Source: Mariniphaga sp963747515
GTDB taxonomy: Bacteria; Bacteroidota; Bacteroidia; Bacteroidales; Prolixibacteraceae
Assembly: GCA_963747515.1 (NCBI GenBank)
Contig: CAVVFN010000005.1
Location: 596,373-660,372 of the forward strand
DNA length: 64,000 bases
Reading direction: 5' to 3'
Each line of letters opens with the position of its first letter. Position 1 is the stretch's first letter. Positions 1-9,800 of this stretch are shown in pieces. The notes beneath the pieces were generated by a model. That model was not told the origin of the DNA. It ran no database searches and saw only the letters and a program-made list of their open reading frames with translations. Both the position numbers and the translations under genes were made by a program.

Positions 1-1
1 T

Positions 2-1621
2 GCCTGGTTAATCCTACCTGTTCTTTTTCTGCTGTATTCAGCCCCATCTTCACTCGATTATGTGTTTTACTTTCCCGATGAAAAATACTATACAGATGCG
101 GTACTGCAAATGATGGATAAAAACGATTGGGTGACGCCATTTAAGGCAGATGGCTCTCCACGTTTTCTGAAACCCATTGTCACCTATTGGACTTTACTTG
201 GAAGCTATAAGTTATTTGGAGTCAGCCCCTTATCCTCGCGACTACTATTCTGGCTGGCCGGAGCCCTGCTTACATTAACCGTATACCGAATGACACTGTC
301 TCTTCTGAAGGATAAAAAGACAGCATTGCTGGCAGGTTTCATTACTGCTGCCAACCCGCTCGTGCTTATGGGTGCCGGCCGCTCCATTCCCGATATTTTG
401 CTGGTACTTTCCCTCACCATCAGTGCATGGGGATTTCTTGGAATTTTAATGAAGGAACATTCTTCCAACAAATTTTATTGGATGGCTTATCTGGGAACTG
501 CTTTTGCCTTTGAAACGAAAGGGCTGCCTGCAGCTGCATTTGCGGGTATCAGTATTCTTTTTTTGCTGTTTAATCCATGGAAGCCCGTAAAGTTAAAGCA
601 ACTGATGCACTTCCCTTCCATAGCAACTGCAATTGCAGTAGCTTTGAGCTGGTTCATCATCATGTATTTTAAACATGGAACAGAATATCTCCATTCGTTT
701 TTTGCCGACCAGATAGGTTACCGGGTTTCGTCCAAAACAGCGCAGGTAGTAAAAAACACTTTTCTGGGAACATTAAACCTGCTGGCTTACAGTTTGCCGT
801 GGATAATTATAGTGGCCTCAAGGCCATTAAAACTCAGGAAATACATTAGGAATGTCTCTTCAGAACAAAAAGCCCTTTTTGGTTTCATTGCCATATGGGT
901 AATTGCTGTAATTGCAATGTCGGGCGCGGTATTTAAATTTTACGATCGCTACCTCCTTCCGGTAATTCCTCTGGTATCATTATTTTTTGCAATGGTTATC
1001 CTGCAATGTGACACGTACTATAAAAAACCGGCCCGGAAAATCATGCTCGCTCTCAATTTGCTGATACTATTCATTAACATTTTATATTCCCTGTTCATTG
1101 AACAAAGCTTCATTTTATCAGCAGGCACAGTTACTGGTATTATTCTTTTCGTAATTCTTGTACAGGCTGTGAAAAAATTAGAAGTGCCCGGTATAGGTTT
1201 GTCCAATGCAATTTTGCTTCTTTGGTTCAATGTTCATGTCTTATTGTTTGTTCTGCTTATGCCTCACCCGGGGGATCAACTTGTTGAAGCCATAAAAAAT
1301 GAACAAACAACAGGAAAAGAATCGATTTATGTATATGGAAATATTCGAATGGCGTCTGCAATACGTATATACAGCCACCATCAACTGAATGTAATAAGCA
1401 TGGATACCCTGTATATACTTCCTGCCAATTTAGAACATCTGCTGGTATTTAATAAAAAGGAAGAACATCTGCTTGATTTGGAAGACTATAGTTTAATAAA
1501 GGGATCGGAAGAGTGGAAAAGCATTCCTTCAGAAAGATTTCCGGGAATCCTGCAATCGGCCGTTGAAAAGCTAAAAGGCAGCGGCACTGTGTATTGTATC
1601 GCAAAGCCGGATAAAAAATGA
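2..1621 (+). CDS. ArnT-like/PMT_2 family glycosyltransferase, 5' end outside window
   Basis: Multi-spanning membrane glycosyltransferase of the GT83/PMT_2 superfamily, expected to move a sugar from a polyprenyl-phosphate donor to an envelope acceptor on the periplasmic side. The frame is open from base 2 with no stop, so the GTG at 62 is probably internal. Shortly after it comes the family hallmark: an acidic PDEKYY motif in the first periplasmic loop, then DWVTP and a KPIVTYW stretch, matching the DE-x-Y...GDWVTP...EKPPLLYW pattern of ArnT homologues. At least ten hydrophobic segments follow, then a soluble C-terminal part. The stop TGA (1619-1621) overlaps the next gene's ATG as ATGA, so the two are co-translated. 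The acceptor cannot be told from sequence. Confidence 0.85.
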   Translation, partial: AWLILPVLFLLYSAPSSLDYVFYFPDEKYYTDAVLQMMDKNDWVTPFKADGSPRFLKPIVTYWTLLGSYKLFGVSPLSSRLLFWLAGALLTLTVYRMTLSLLKDKKTALLAGFITAANPLVLMGAGRSIPDILLVLSLTISAWGFLGILMKEHSSNKFYWMAYLGTAFAFETKGLPAAAFAGISILFLLFNPWKPVKLKQLMHFPSIATAIAVALSWFIIMYFKHGTEYLHSFFADQIGYRVSSKTAQVVKNTFLGTLNLLAYSLPWIIIVASRPLKLRKYIRNVSSEQKALFGFIAIWVIAVIAMSGAVFKFYDRYLLPVIPLVSLFFAMVILQCDTYYKKPARKIMLALNLLILFINILYSLFIEQSFILSAGTVTGIILFVILVQAVKKLEVPGIGLSNAILLLWFNVHVLLFVLLMPHPGDQLVEAIKNEQTTGKESIYVYGNIRMASAIRIYSHHQLNVISMDTLYILPANLEHLLVFNKKEEHLLDLEDYSLIKGSEEWKSIPSERFPGILQSAVEKLKGSGTVYCIAKPDKK

Positions 1622-3267
1622 TGAACCTGCAAAAAAAACATTATTATATTATAGGTGCCTGGTTCATTATTAATTTGCTTCAGGCCATTTTTACCGGCCT
1701 TCATTCCGATGAATCGTATTATTGGATGTACTCCCGGAATCTTGCCTGGGGCTATTTTGATCATCCACCTATGGCAGCATTACTTATTAATGCAGGCTAT
1801 GCTGTATTACCCGGGGAATTGGGAGTCCGGCTTTTTATTGTGCTGATTTCCACTGCCACATTTGCCCTCATCATAAACGAGTTGAACGAACAGGAAGATT
1901 TTTTCTTTTTATTTGTCTTTTTACTTTCATTTCCCCTCATCCACACTCATATTGCCGGTTTTCTTGCCATTCCCGACATACCCCTGCTGTTTTTTACTGT
2001 ATTATTCCTGCTGCTGTACCGGAAATTCCTGCTCAATCCCGGGCCAGGATTATCGGTTTTAATGTCGGTTGTGCTGGCAGCAATGATTTACAGCAAGTAC
2101 CATGCATTTCTCATTATAGGTCTTACTGTAATATCAAACATAAAGTTGTTGCGCAATAAATACTTCTGGTTAACGGTTGTTTTTACTCTGCTCCTGCTCA
2201 TTCCTCATATCTGGTGGCAAATTGAAAATGGGCTTCCAACTTTCCGGTATCATCTTATTGATCGTGCAAAACCTTTCCGGATAAAACATGTAACTGATTA
2301 CCTTCTTAATCAGTTGCTTATGGCCGGCCCATTAACAGGTGTTCTGGTATTTTGGCAACTTTCAAAATTTAAGATAAAGAACGACTTTGACCGTGCTCTG
2401 ATAGTAAATATTGCGGGTTTCTACATTCTCTTTTTCCTTCTCAGTTTTAAAAATCGGATTGAAGCACATTGGACGGCAGCAATCATGCCAATGCTTATGA
2501 TTGTTACCTATCCCTTAATTAAAAAAGACTTCAGGTTAAAACTCTGGTTCAAACGGCTGGGCTTGCCTGTTATTGTCTTATTGATGCTTTTCAGAATATA
2601 CCTGGCAACAGATGCAATTCCCAATGTTGGCTACACTAAAATAACATTTTACAATAGGGAAGCTTCAGCATTGGAAATTAAGAAAATGGCAGCAGGAAAG
2701 AAGGTTGGCTTCTACAACAATTATGCAGCTGTAAGCAATTATATTTTTTATACCGGTGATTCAGCTGTCCATTTTTCAACTCCGGAATACCGGTTTAACC
2801 AATACGACTTGTGGAATGAAGAAAAGTATGCCCAGGGAGCGTCTGTTTTTGCTGTACAACCTCAGCACCTAAACCCGCCTCATCTAACACGGATGGTAAC
2901 CGGAGAGAAGAAAGGTTATATCATTATCGAAAAATTTCAATCTTTAAATGGTCTGAAAATCCTACTCAGCAAATACGAGCTTCTAAACGACAACTATTTT
3001 TTTGCAGTTGATTTGTATAATACTACCGATCACACCATATACACCAGGCATGTATCCAGACCCGTTCTGGCAATCAAGCAGAACAGTAAAATAGTTGCAG
3101 AAATTCCGCTTCATCATTCAAATACATCTGAAATTTCTTCCGGAGAAAAAGCCAGACTTCAATTTTCTTTGGAAAAGACAATGCTAAACCGAAATGAATC
3201 TTTCGTGATATATACCCGCTCAAAGGAAAACATCAGGGGCGAAATTATTTCCGTTCAGCCTGAATAA
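1618..3267 (+). CDS. PMT_2/GT39-like membrane glycosyltransferase
   Basis: Second polyprenyl-phosphate-sugar-dependent glycosyltransferase, 549 residues. The N-terminal half has the PMT_2 signature: HSDESYYWMYSRNLAWGYFDHPP near residues 24-46, where the acidic pair is the expected catalytic/metal site, followed by about ten membrane segments. The last 200 residues are soluble and presumably periplasmic. Two ATG codons lie at 1618 and 1621; the first gives the ATGA overlap with the upstream gene. Two related transferases in tandem suggest successive additions to one lipid-linked or surface glycan. This is inference, as no other polysaccharide genes are in view. Confidence 0.85.
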   Translation: MMNLQKKHYYIIGAWFIINLLQAIFTGLHSDESYYWMYSRNLAWGYFDHPPMAALLINAGYAVLPGELGVRLFIVLISTATFALIINELNEQEDFFFLFVFLLSFPLIHTHIAGFLAIPDIPLLFFTVLFLLLYRKFLLNPGPGLSVLMSVVLAAMIYSKYHAFLIIGLTVISNIKLLRNKYFWLTVVFTLLLLIPHIWWQIENGLPTFRYHLIDRAKPFRIKHVTDYLLNQLLMAGPLTGVLVFWQLSKFKIKNDFDRALIVNIAGFYILFFLLSFKNRIEAHWTAAIMPMLMIVTYPLIKKDFRLKLWFKRLGLPVIVLLMLFRIYLATDAIPNVGYTKITFYNREASALEIKKMAAGKKVGFYNNYAAVSNYIFYTGDSAVHFSTPEYRFNQYDLWNEEKYAQGASVFAVQPQHLNPPHLTRMVTGEKKGYIIIEKFQSLNGLKILLSKYELLNDNYFFAVDLYNTTDHTIYTRHVSRPVLAIKQNSKIVAEIPLHHSNTSEISSGEKARLQFSLEKTMLNRNESFVIYTRSKENIRGEIISVQPE

Positions 3268-3829
3268 CCTCTGGCTGACTCCTATTTCCATCGATTGACA
3301 AATTGTGAAAAGATCTCTTCCTGTTTTAATTCCATCGCAACAATTTCCATTTATCGGCTGATGGTTTGATTGGATTTCAAAAAAGCCTTTATTTTCCCTG
3401 CCTTTTTTTTATTTGGAGCATTGACTGTGCTTCAACTGTCATTGATATTCCTCTTCATGTTTTAAAAGTTCTCCGATCGCGATTTACGAACAGCCCTTTT
3501 AATTTGCTGCTCAGGCAAATTGCTTCCACCAAATTCAACTGCTTAAACCCAACAATCTAATACACCAAAATGCACATAAACATATTGAAATTTTATATAT
3601 TTTCTAATTAAATGAATTTATTGCTTACAATTTGCCATAAAAATACCTACAAACTTAATTTTTTGTTAATTCATCATACCAACAATAAACGAAAGGGGGG
3701 TATATTTAAATAATTACTACATTTTTGGATTATAGTATCCAAAAAATAGGGTATACAATAAAAAATATACTAAATTAACAAATATGACCCTCTATTTTTT
3801 AAATATAATTAATATAATTTACAAAAAAT
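3268..3829. other. AT-rich intergenic region with two small inverted repeats
   Basis: Non-coding stretch of about 560 bases between the glycosyltransferases and the nitrogen operon. From about 3580 it becomes very AT-rich. Two inverted repeats lie just upstream of the operon: TTTTTGGAT/ATCCAAAAA (3722-3730 and 3737-3745, 6-base gap) and GTATA/TATAC (3751-3755 and 3766-3770). They could be operators or small hairpins. No clear TAnnTTTG element was found. A 64-codon open frame at 3366-3560 shows no recognisable protein character. Confidence 0.4.
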
Positions 3830-4507
3830 ATGCTATTAAAATTTAAAATAAAAATAATTCTGAAATTCATTTTCCTTTTTAATATCTGCAGTATCATTAT
3901 CCTGTTTTTGATTACACAGCAATTGCATGCACAAAAGTGGACCACGAATCTCGACATTTTCAGCAGCTACATATGGAGAGGAGCAAAGTTTGGTTCAGGG
4001 CCAGCATTCCAGCCCTCGGTTAAATTCGAAGCAGGGGATTTTACTATAGGCGCCTGGGGATCCTGTAATGCATCAGTAAATGAAGCAGCAGAAGCTGACC
4101 TATATATTGGCTATGATTTAATAATGAGAGAACATGCAGCCTTAACGCTTACAGTGACCGACTACTATTTTCCGGGAACAAGTTGGCTAAAAAAAGAAGC
4201 TCATTACATTGAACCCCTGATTTCAGTTAGTGCCGGCCGATTCTCCATCACCGGAGCGTATATAATGAATCAGGGAGAAGGAGATACTTATATAGAAGCA
4301 GGATATTCTGCAAAATCGGCAAATCTTTTTATTGGCAGTGGCAATGGTGTTTATACAACCGATGGAAAATTCAACCTGTGTAACATTGGCATTAGCTCCC
4401 GGAAAGAAATTGTAATTACCGAAACCTTTTTGCTGCCCTTATCAGGTGCAGTTATTCTTAATCCTTCATCTGAACAATTGTATGTAGTCGTTGGAATCTT
4501 ATTATAA
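3830..4507 (+). CDS. TorF-like outer-membrane beta-barrel protein of the nitrogen operon
   Basis: Predicted secreted outer-membrane protein of 225 residues. A hydrophobic signal sequence ends near residue 34 (LHAQ), after which short alternating strands dominate. An SSYIWRG motif near residues 44-50 matches the start of TorF-type putative porins found beside P-II and Amt genes in many Bacteroidota. The operon position, 18 bases before the P-II gene, suggests a role in ammonium or small-solute passage across the outer membrane, or in sensing nitrogen status. This is inference from context; the reaction or substrate is unknown. The first ATG directly follows the AT-rich leader and gives a good signal peptide. 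Confidence 0.75.
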   Translation: MLLKFKIKIILKFIFLFNICSIIILFLITQQLHAQKWTTNLDIFSSYIWRGAKFGSGPAFQPSVKFEAGDFTIGAWGSCNASVNEAAEADLYIGYDLIMREHAALTLTVTDYYFPGTSWLKKEAHYIEPLISVSAGRFSITGAYIMNQGEGDTYIEAGYSAKSANLFIGSGNGVYTTDGKFNLCNIGISSRKEIVITETFLLPLSGAVILNPSSEQLYVVVGILL

Positions 4508-4525
4508 ATATTAATTCTTAATAAA

Positions 4526-4882
4526 ATGAAAAAAATTGAAGCAATTATACGAAAAACAAAATTTGAGGAGGTAAAGGAAGCCCTTAATGAGGCAGGAATC
4601 GAATTCTTTTCCTTTTGGGACGTAAGAGGTGTGGGGCAGGCACGCGAAGGGCGGATATACCGCGGGATTGTTTACGACACCAGTAAAATAGAGCGCACCA
4701 TGCTTTCCATTATCGTACGTGATAAAAACGTTCAAAAGACGATAAGTGCGATTCTTGATGCTGCCCGGACCGGTGAAATAGGGGATGGAAAAATTTTCAT
4801 TGTGCCTATTGAAGAATCGGTACGCATTCGAACAGGTGAGACTGGCGACGAGTCACTATACATAAAAGGAAAAGAAGAATAA
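4526..4882 (+). CDS. glnK: P-II family nitrogen regulatory protein
   Basis: Trimeric P-II signal protein that reads ATP/ADP and 2-oxoglutarate and gates the ammonium channel. The 118 residues align along their length with GlnB/GlnK: N-terminal MKKIEAIIRK, T-loop with RGIVYDTS, and C-terminal signature TGEIGDGKIF followed by RIRTGE. A tyrosine at residue 50 occupies the place of the uridylylated Tyr51 of Escherichia coli; whether it is modified here is not visible. The adjoining amt gene begins 22 bases downstream, the usual glnK-amtB linkage, so direct binding of the T-loop to that channel is expected. The name glnK is chosen for the Amt linkage. Confidence 0.95.
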   Translation: MKKIEAIIRKTKFEEVKEALNEAGIEFFSFWDVRGVGQAREGRIYRGIVYDTSKIERTMLSIIVRDKNVQKTISAILDAARTGEIGDGKIFIVPIEESVRIRTGETGDESLYIKGKEE

Positions 4883-4903
4883 AAACTTAAACCAAACCGA
4901 AAG

Positions 4904-6160
4904 ATGATATCACGTTTCATCTTCTGGTATCTAAAAATTAAAATTATGGAAGAATTATCTGTTTCAATTAACAATATATGGGTATTGATAGCTACTTTTT
5001 TAGTAATGTTTATGCAACCTGGGTTCGCAATGGTAGAAGCAGGTTTCTCACGATCAAAAAATACCGCCAACATCCTGACCAAAAACTTTATGGATTTTGC
5101 AATCGGGTCTATTTTATTCTGGTTCATCGGCTACTCGATCATGTACGGCGATTCGGTTGGCGGGCTCATAGGAATGCCCTCTTTGTTTTTTAATGATAAC
5201 GGAATAGGCAATTATGCCCATAAAACCGATTTGATGTTTCAGACCGTTTTTGCTGCAACGGCAGCTACAATTGTTTCAGGAGCAGTGGCCGAGCGCACAA
5301 AATTTAATGCTTATTTAATTTTTACCGTAGTCATTACTGTTTTCATTTATCCTGTTTCAGGTCACTGGAAATGGGGAGGAGGCTGGCTCGATAAAATTGG
5401 ATTTCTTGATTTTGCAGGTTCAACGATGGTACATTCGGTAGGGGCATGGATAGGACTGGCAGGTGCCATTGTTCTGGGACCAAGAACAGGAAAATATGTT
5501 AACGGCAAAGCAAAAGCCATTCCCGGACATAACCTGACATTTGCAGCGCTTGGTGTATTTATTTTATGGTTTGGCTGGTTTGGCTTTAATCCCGGGTCAC
5601 AATTAGGTGCTTCGGGAAATGCAAACACTCTGGCCATTGCACATATTGCCCTGACCACCAATCTTGCAGCAGCAGGAGGGGCGGTATCTGCCCTGTTCAC
5701 TTCATGGATGCGGTATAAACGCCCTGCCCTTTCCCTGGCTTTGAATGGAGCCCTGGCCGGGTTGGTGGCTATAACCGCAGGCTGCAATATTGTCAGCCCC
5801 GGCAGTGCTCTCATAATCGGACTGTGTGCAGGAATCCTCCTTGTATTCAGCGTTGAGATTATAGACCAGAAATTCAGAATAGACGATCCTGTAGGAGCCG
5901 TTTCAGTGCATGGCATAAACGGCGCTTTTGGAACTTTGGCTGTAGGATTGTTTGCCACCGATGGAGGCCTTTTTTTCGGAGGCGGCATTCATTTACTTTT
6001 TGTACAGTTTATTGGAGCAGCAGCCATATTTGCATGGGCTTTCGGATTAGGGTTTATTCTCTTCAAAACAATCAAAGCCACTATCGGTCTACGGGTTTCA
6101 CAACGCATTGAAGAAGAAGGACTTGATATCTATGAACATGGAGAAAGTGCGTATAATTAA
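4904..6160 (+). CDS. amt: Ammonium transporter Amt
   Basis: Inner-membrane ammonium channel, 418 residues from the first ATG or 404 from ATG 4946. The second start gives the more typical N-terminus (MEELSVSINN), while the longer form adds a hydrophobic tail, so the start is uncertain. Eleven or so membrane segments are visible. The twin-histidine pore is present as VHSVGAW (His about 163 from the short start) and VHGINGAFG (His about 322). The GFAMVEAGF motif in the first helix is typical of Amt/Mep/Rh proteins. It is the third gene of the operon after the porin-like protein and P-II, and is probably gated by the latter. Confidence 0.96.
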   Translation: MISRFIFWYLKIKIMEELSVSINNIWVLIATFLVMFMQPGFAMVEAGFSRSKNTANILTKNFMDFAIGSILFWFIGYSIMYGDSVGGLIGMPSLFFNDNGIGNYAHKTDLMFQTVFAATAATIVSGAVAERTKFNAYLIFTVVITVFIYPVSGHWKWGGGWLDKIGFLDFAGSTMVHSVGAWIGLAGAIVLGPRTGKYVNGKAKAIPGHNLTFAALGVFILWFGWFGFNPGSQLGASGNANTLAIAHIALTTNLAAAGGAVSALFTSWMRYKRPALSLALNGALAGLVAITAGCNIVSPGSALIIGLCAGILLVFSVEIIDQKFRIDDPVGAVSVHGINGAFGTLAVGLFATDGGLFFGGGIHLLFVQFIGAAAIFAWAFGLGFILFKTIKATIGLRVSQRIEEEGLDIYEHGESAYN

Positions 6161-6210
6161 ACTCTGCTTTTGATTTCCTCGAATCCATGTTTTAATCTGT
6201 TGCCGTTATA

Positions 6211-6240
6211 AAGGTTCGCCAATCAGGCGAACCTTTCCTG
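6211..6240 (+). terminator. Rho-independent-like terminator after amt
   Basis: Perfect 10-bp stem, AAGGTTCGCC (6211-6220) with GGCGAACCTT (6226-6235), around a 5-base loop, 50 bases after the amt stop. Only a short T run follows, so efficiency is uncertain. It separates the nitrogen operon from the DUF4494 gene. Confidence 0.7.
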
Positions 6241-6297
6241 TTAATAACTTAAATAATTAATCGGACAATTAATCGGGCATCAATTCCAACGGAATGT

Positions 6298-6305
6298 TAT
6301 TTTTG
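6298..6305 (+). promoter_or_regulatory. Putative -7 promoter element of the DUF4494 gene
   Basis: TATTTTTG fits the Bacteroidota -7 consensus TAnnTTTG and lies 23 bases before the ATG at 6329, which gives a short leader. No clear -33 TTTG is seen. Confidence 0.45.
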
Positions 6306-6328
6306 CCGATTCAAAAAAATAAAATACT

Positions 6329-6802
6329 ATGCAAGTCTGGTTCGAATGTAAAGTTAAATATGTAAAAGTTACCGAGAGTGGAAAAGAGCAAACCGTTACC
6401 GAAAATTTCCTGCTCGATGCGGTATCGTTTACCGATGCCGAAACCCGCATTACTCGTCAAATGCAAGAAATGGTAAGAGGAGAATTCACTGTAACCGATA
6501 TCAAAAAATCGCGTATAGCTGAAGTATTTCCTTATGAAAATGGAGAATGGTGGTTTAAGGCAACAATTAATCTGGTAACTGTTGATGAGGAAGCGGGAAA
6601 AGAAAAAAAATTACGCACCCAGTATCTTATTATGGCAGACGATATCAAAGAAGCATTAAACAGGCTTGATGAAAGCCTTTCTTTTATGGTAATTCCCTAT
6701 GTCGTATCCTCCCTGGCTGTGAGCACTATTGTTGACGTATTTCCCTATGTACCTTCTGAAACCATAATTCCTGAAGGGTATACTCCCGTTCAGGAGACAT
6801 AA
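6329..6802 (+). CDS. DUF4494 domain-containing protein
   Basis: Soluble protein of 157 residues recognised as the DUF4494 family, a Bacteroidota-specific group of unknown function. The sequence opens MQVWFECKVKYVK and contains two related halves. Each has a VTE/VDEE-type strand pattern and an 'AE(V/I)FPYENGEWW' or 'VDVFPYVP' block, suggesting an internal duplication around residues 55-75 and 125-145. No signal peptide or catalytic motif is seen. It has its own promoter-like element and sits 70 bases before the large 1159-residue gene, which also has its own element, so the two need not be co-transcribed. Confidence 0.8.
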   Translation: MQVWFECKVKYVKVTESGKEQTVTENFLLDAVSFTDAETRITRQMQEMVRGEFTVTDIKKSRIAEVFPYENGEWWFKATINLVTVDEEAGKEKKLRTQYLIMADDIKEALNRLDESLSFMVIPYVVSSLAVSTIVDVFPYVPSETIIPEGYTPVQET

Positions 6803-6830
6803 ACAAAAGCTCTCCTGAAATTCTCCCTGT

Positions 6831-6838
6831 TATTTTTG
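6831..6838 (+). promoter_or_regulatory. Putative -7 promoter element of the 1159-residue gene
   Basis: TATTTTTG, identical to the element before the DUF4494 gene, lies 33 bases before the ATG at 6872. It fits TAnnTTTG, and the -33 region is weak. Confidence 0.45.
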
Positions 6839-6871
6839 TAATTTCGCTGTCAGACAATTAAATGCAATGTT

Positions 6872-9800
6872 ATGAGATACAGTGAAGAATACGGTAAAAA
6901 AACCAGAAGAAAAGGCAGGAGGGAAATGATCCAGTACATTAACCTTCAGCTTGCAGCGCTGGGGCAACCTTTATTCACAGGAGAAACCGAAGAAGAAGAA
7001 AAACTTGCCAGTGCAAGATTTATATCGCTTACCGAAGGGTTAATCAGCAGCTTTCGTGAAAAATCGCGGTTGCTTACAGGTCATCTGTCACCTGCGGATA
7101 CACGCATTCAAAATTTTATTAATGATTATTTAAAGGAACTGAATTTTGACAAATCTCTCCGGTTACCCGATACTACATTTGTATTAAATCAGCCAGGAAT
7201 GGCCAGGGAAGTTAGTCTTCCCCCCAATGGAAAAACATTCAAGACCCAACTTTTAAACTCTTACCGGCTTAAACAGGGAATTCTTAATAATCCTGCAGCC
7301 GATAAACGAACTACCAAAGGAACATTTCACATTGTTGAAGGTGGTCTTCCTGTAGCGCTTGATAAAAAGGAGGTTCCAAAAACAGCTTTTGCACACATGC
7401 TTTACCATGCGCTTCATCCTTCCGATGAAATAAATGTACTTCCTTTTACTGCCAACCAGGAAAAAAAAGCGCATATCATGGTTTCCCTGTTACTTCGTCC
7501 TACGGTATGTCCCGAAGTTAAAGGGGTTATTAGCAAGAAAAGCATGGAAATTCGTTTTTTTGCTCCGGGAAGCCTGGTCAGTAATCTTGATTTTGTGGAA
7601 ACTATATTTGGAAATGCAGGCGACCATAATCTGGCAGAAAATGATGCAGCCCTCGATATCGACCATTGGACCGGACATACCGGGTGCATCCTGCTTGCAC
7701 CCCAACTCACAAAACTTAAAAAAAGGGAAATCGGACTTCCTAACTGCAACAATGCAACAGAAAGACAAAGAAATGATGGTATGTGCTGGACCGATGAAAA
7801 TGAGTTATACAACGATGGTGGCGCATTTAAAGTTACCTGCCGCGATGAGCGGGGAGTAGTTGTGACTTTAATTGCAGACAACTATTACGGGTACTCAAAA
7901 AAAGAAATAAAAACACAAATAAGCTATTCGGCCAATCTTTACGGCCTGGTAGAAGAAGAGCATGCAGGCGGGGCAGTTGCTTTCCCATGCGGAAATATGG
8001 GGGACACCCTCTTCGGATATCCTTTTTCCGAAAAATTCGAAAACCGGTATACCTTTAAAGAAGTAAAAAAGTTACTGGAAGGGAAAATAGATATCATGCC
8101 CGAAAATTATGCTGTTGACAGAAAATATCCAAATATTCTGTACATTCATGAACATGCTGATATTGATATTGAAAAAGGTACAGTATCATGGGTGCATGAG
8201 GGTAAATTACATGCTCTGAATCTTTCCCCTGAAAAGATCTATGTTCATCCAACCGGACATAAATTTCAGCTGGTAAAGCATCCGGAGCAACAATTATGGC
8301 GAATTATTGATACTGCTCCCGAAGGAGTATTTTGTCACAAACCCAGCACGGTTTCCGGAGGGGGCAAATCGGAGATTTCAAAATCGATGCAGAATGCCAT
8401 CAAGTACGGCGCATTTTATGTCCAAAACCTTGAGGAGGATTCAAAAATGGCCGATATGCTGATCAACTACGACTTCTCAAACCGGTGGAAAAACATCAGG
8501 CCTGATGCCCGCCCGTCACGACCCTTTTTAAGTACACACCGCACGTTGGGTTCTGCAGTTAAGCTGTTAACTCCCTCCGAGCACTACAGCGAGGAATACA
8601 ACAACTTTCTGTTAAACTTACCCGTGCATGTTAAACAGCTTGCATTGTACATTAAGCGGATGTATCGTTCACACCTTGATAAAGGATCGTGGAAGGAGTA
8701 CCTTAATGTTGAACTGGTAAACGGAAGAAAAGGCAATGCGCTTCGTTACAAACACAATAAGATTATTGCCAGTTATGTGCGCATTGGTTTTAACCCCGAC
8801 GGACAATGGTACCTGCATAAACTGCGCTCCGATTTTATTCCAAGTAAAAAAATACAAACTGAAGACGATATTACAGCTTCCATTACCCTCCCTTCCAGCC
8901 GGCTGAACAACCTCAATCCTGAATATAAAAATAAAAGCGTTAAACTGCTTGCCAATTGTGAAAGCTACCTGTTTCAGAGACCCGATGAGGCAATTATCAG
9001 GGGGTATGATCTGGAGGCTGAGGCTGATATTGTGCATGACAACACCTTCCTTACCAACTACGAACCACTTACACGGGAAGACGCTGTTTCGTTGTATGAA
9101 AATGCCATTCTTTTTGACCAGTATACCCAGCCGGTAAAAGATCTGATAGAAAAAGTAGTCCTGGGCAATAAAGATTCCTATTTTGCTGCTCCTTCCCATA
9201 CCCGGGTGGTTGATGGAATTCCGACAAATAATCCCCGGTATCTGCAACCCAATCTGTTCAGGTACGAAAATCAGGATTCTTACCTGGCCGAAACAGGTGT
9301 ACGTCTGTTTCGGAAAATACCAGTCGATCAAACCGTACATTTTCCTGTAAATGCTGTTCTTCCCGGCCGCAGGAACAATCCGGCCGACTTCGAAAAAGGA
9401 ATTCGTCCGTTAAGCGTATACAATCCTGTTCATTACCAGGAAGTCCCGGAACTGTTTATGGATTTCATATGCAGCCTGACAGGTAAATCACCCTCCACAA
9501 CCGGAGCTGGATCAGAAGGAGCCCTTACAAAAGGTCCGTTTAATATGCTGGTTCCCACTTCTGATTTAAACAACGCCTTACTGTCTCATATCTTGTGTGA
9601 ATACCAGGGATTCAGTTCAGCAGCAGGATACATCGGCCAGGAAAACCGGTTTGACCATGACATAAGCATCCTTGTACCGGAGATATGGGCACGTCTTGAA
9701 CCCGAAGACAGAGATGCCAACCAGCTGATACAAAATAATTCTCTTGAAAAACTGGAAGATTTTGAATATAAAGGGGAGAAAATCCTGGCCAGCAGGTTAG

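Noticed and set aside
3366..3560. Possible 64-codon gene
   Set aside because: No recognisable start context, no protein-like composition, and located in a degenerating AT-rich gap.
5362..5988. 208-codon antisense frame within amt
   Set aside because: Shadow of a membrane-protein gene with strong sense-strand conservation.
6339..6350. tRNA-like TTCGAA arm
   Set aside because: Part of the DUF4494 coding sequence; no acceptor or anticodon stem around it. No tRNA was found in the window.
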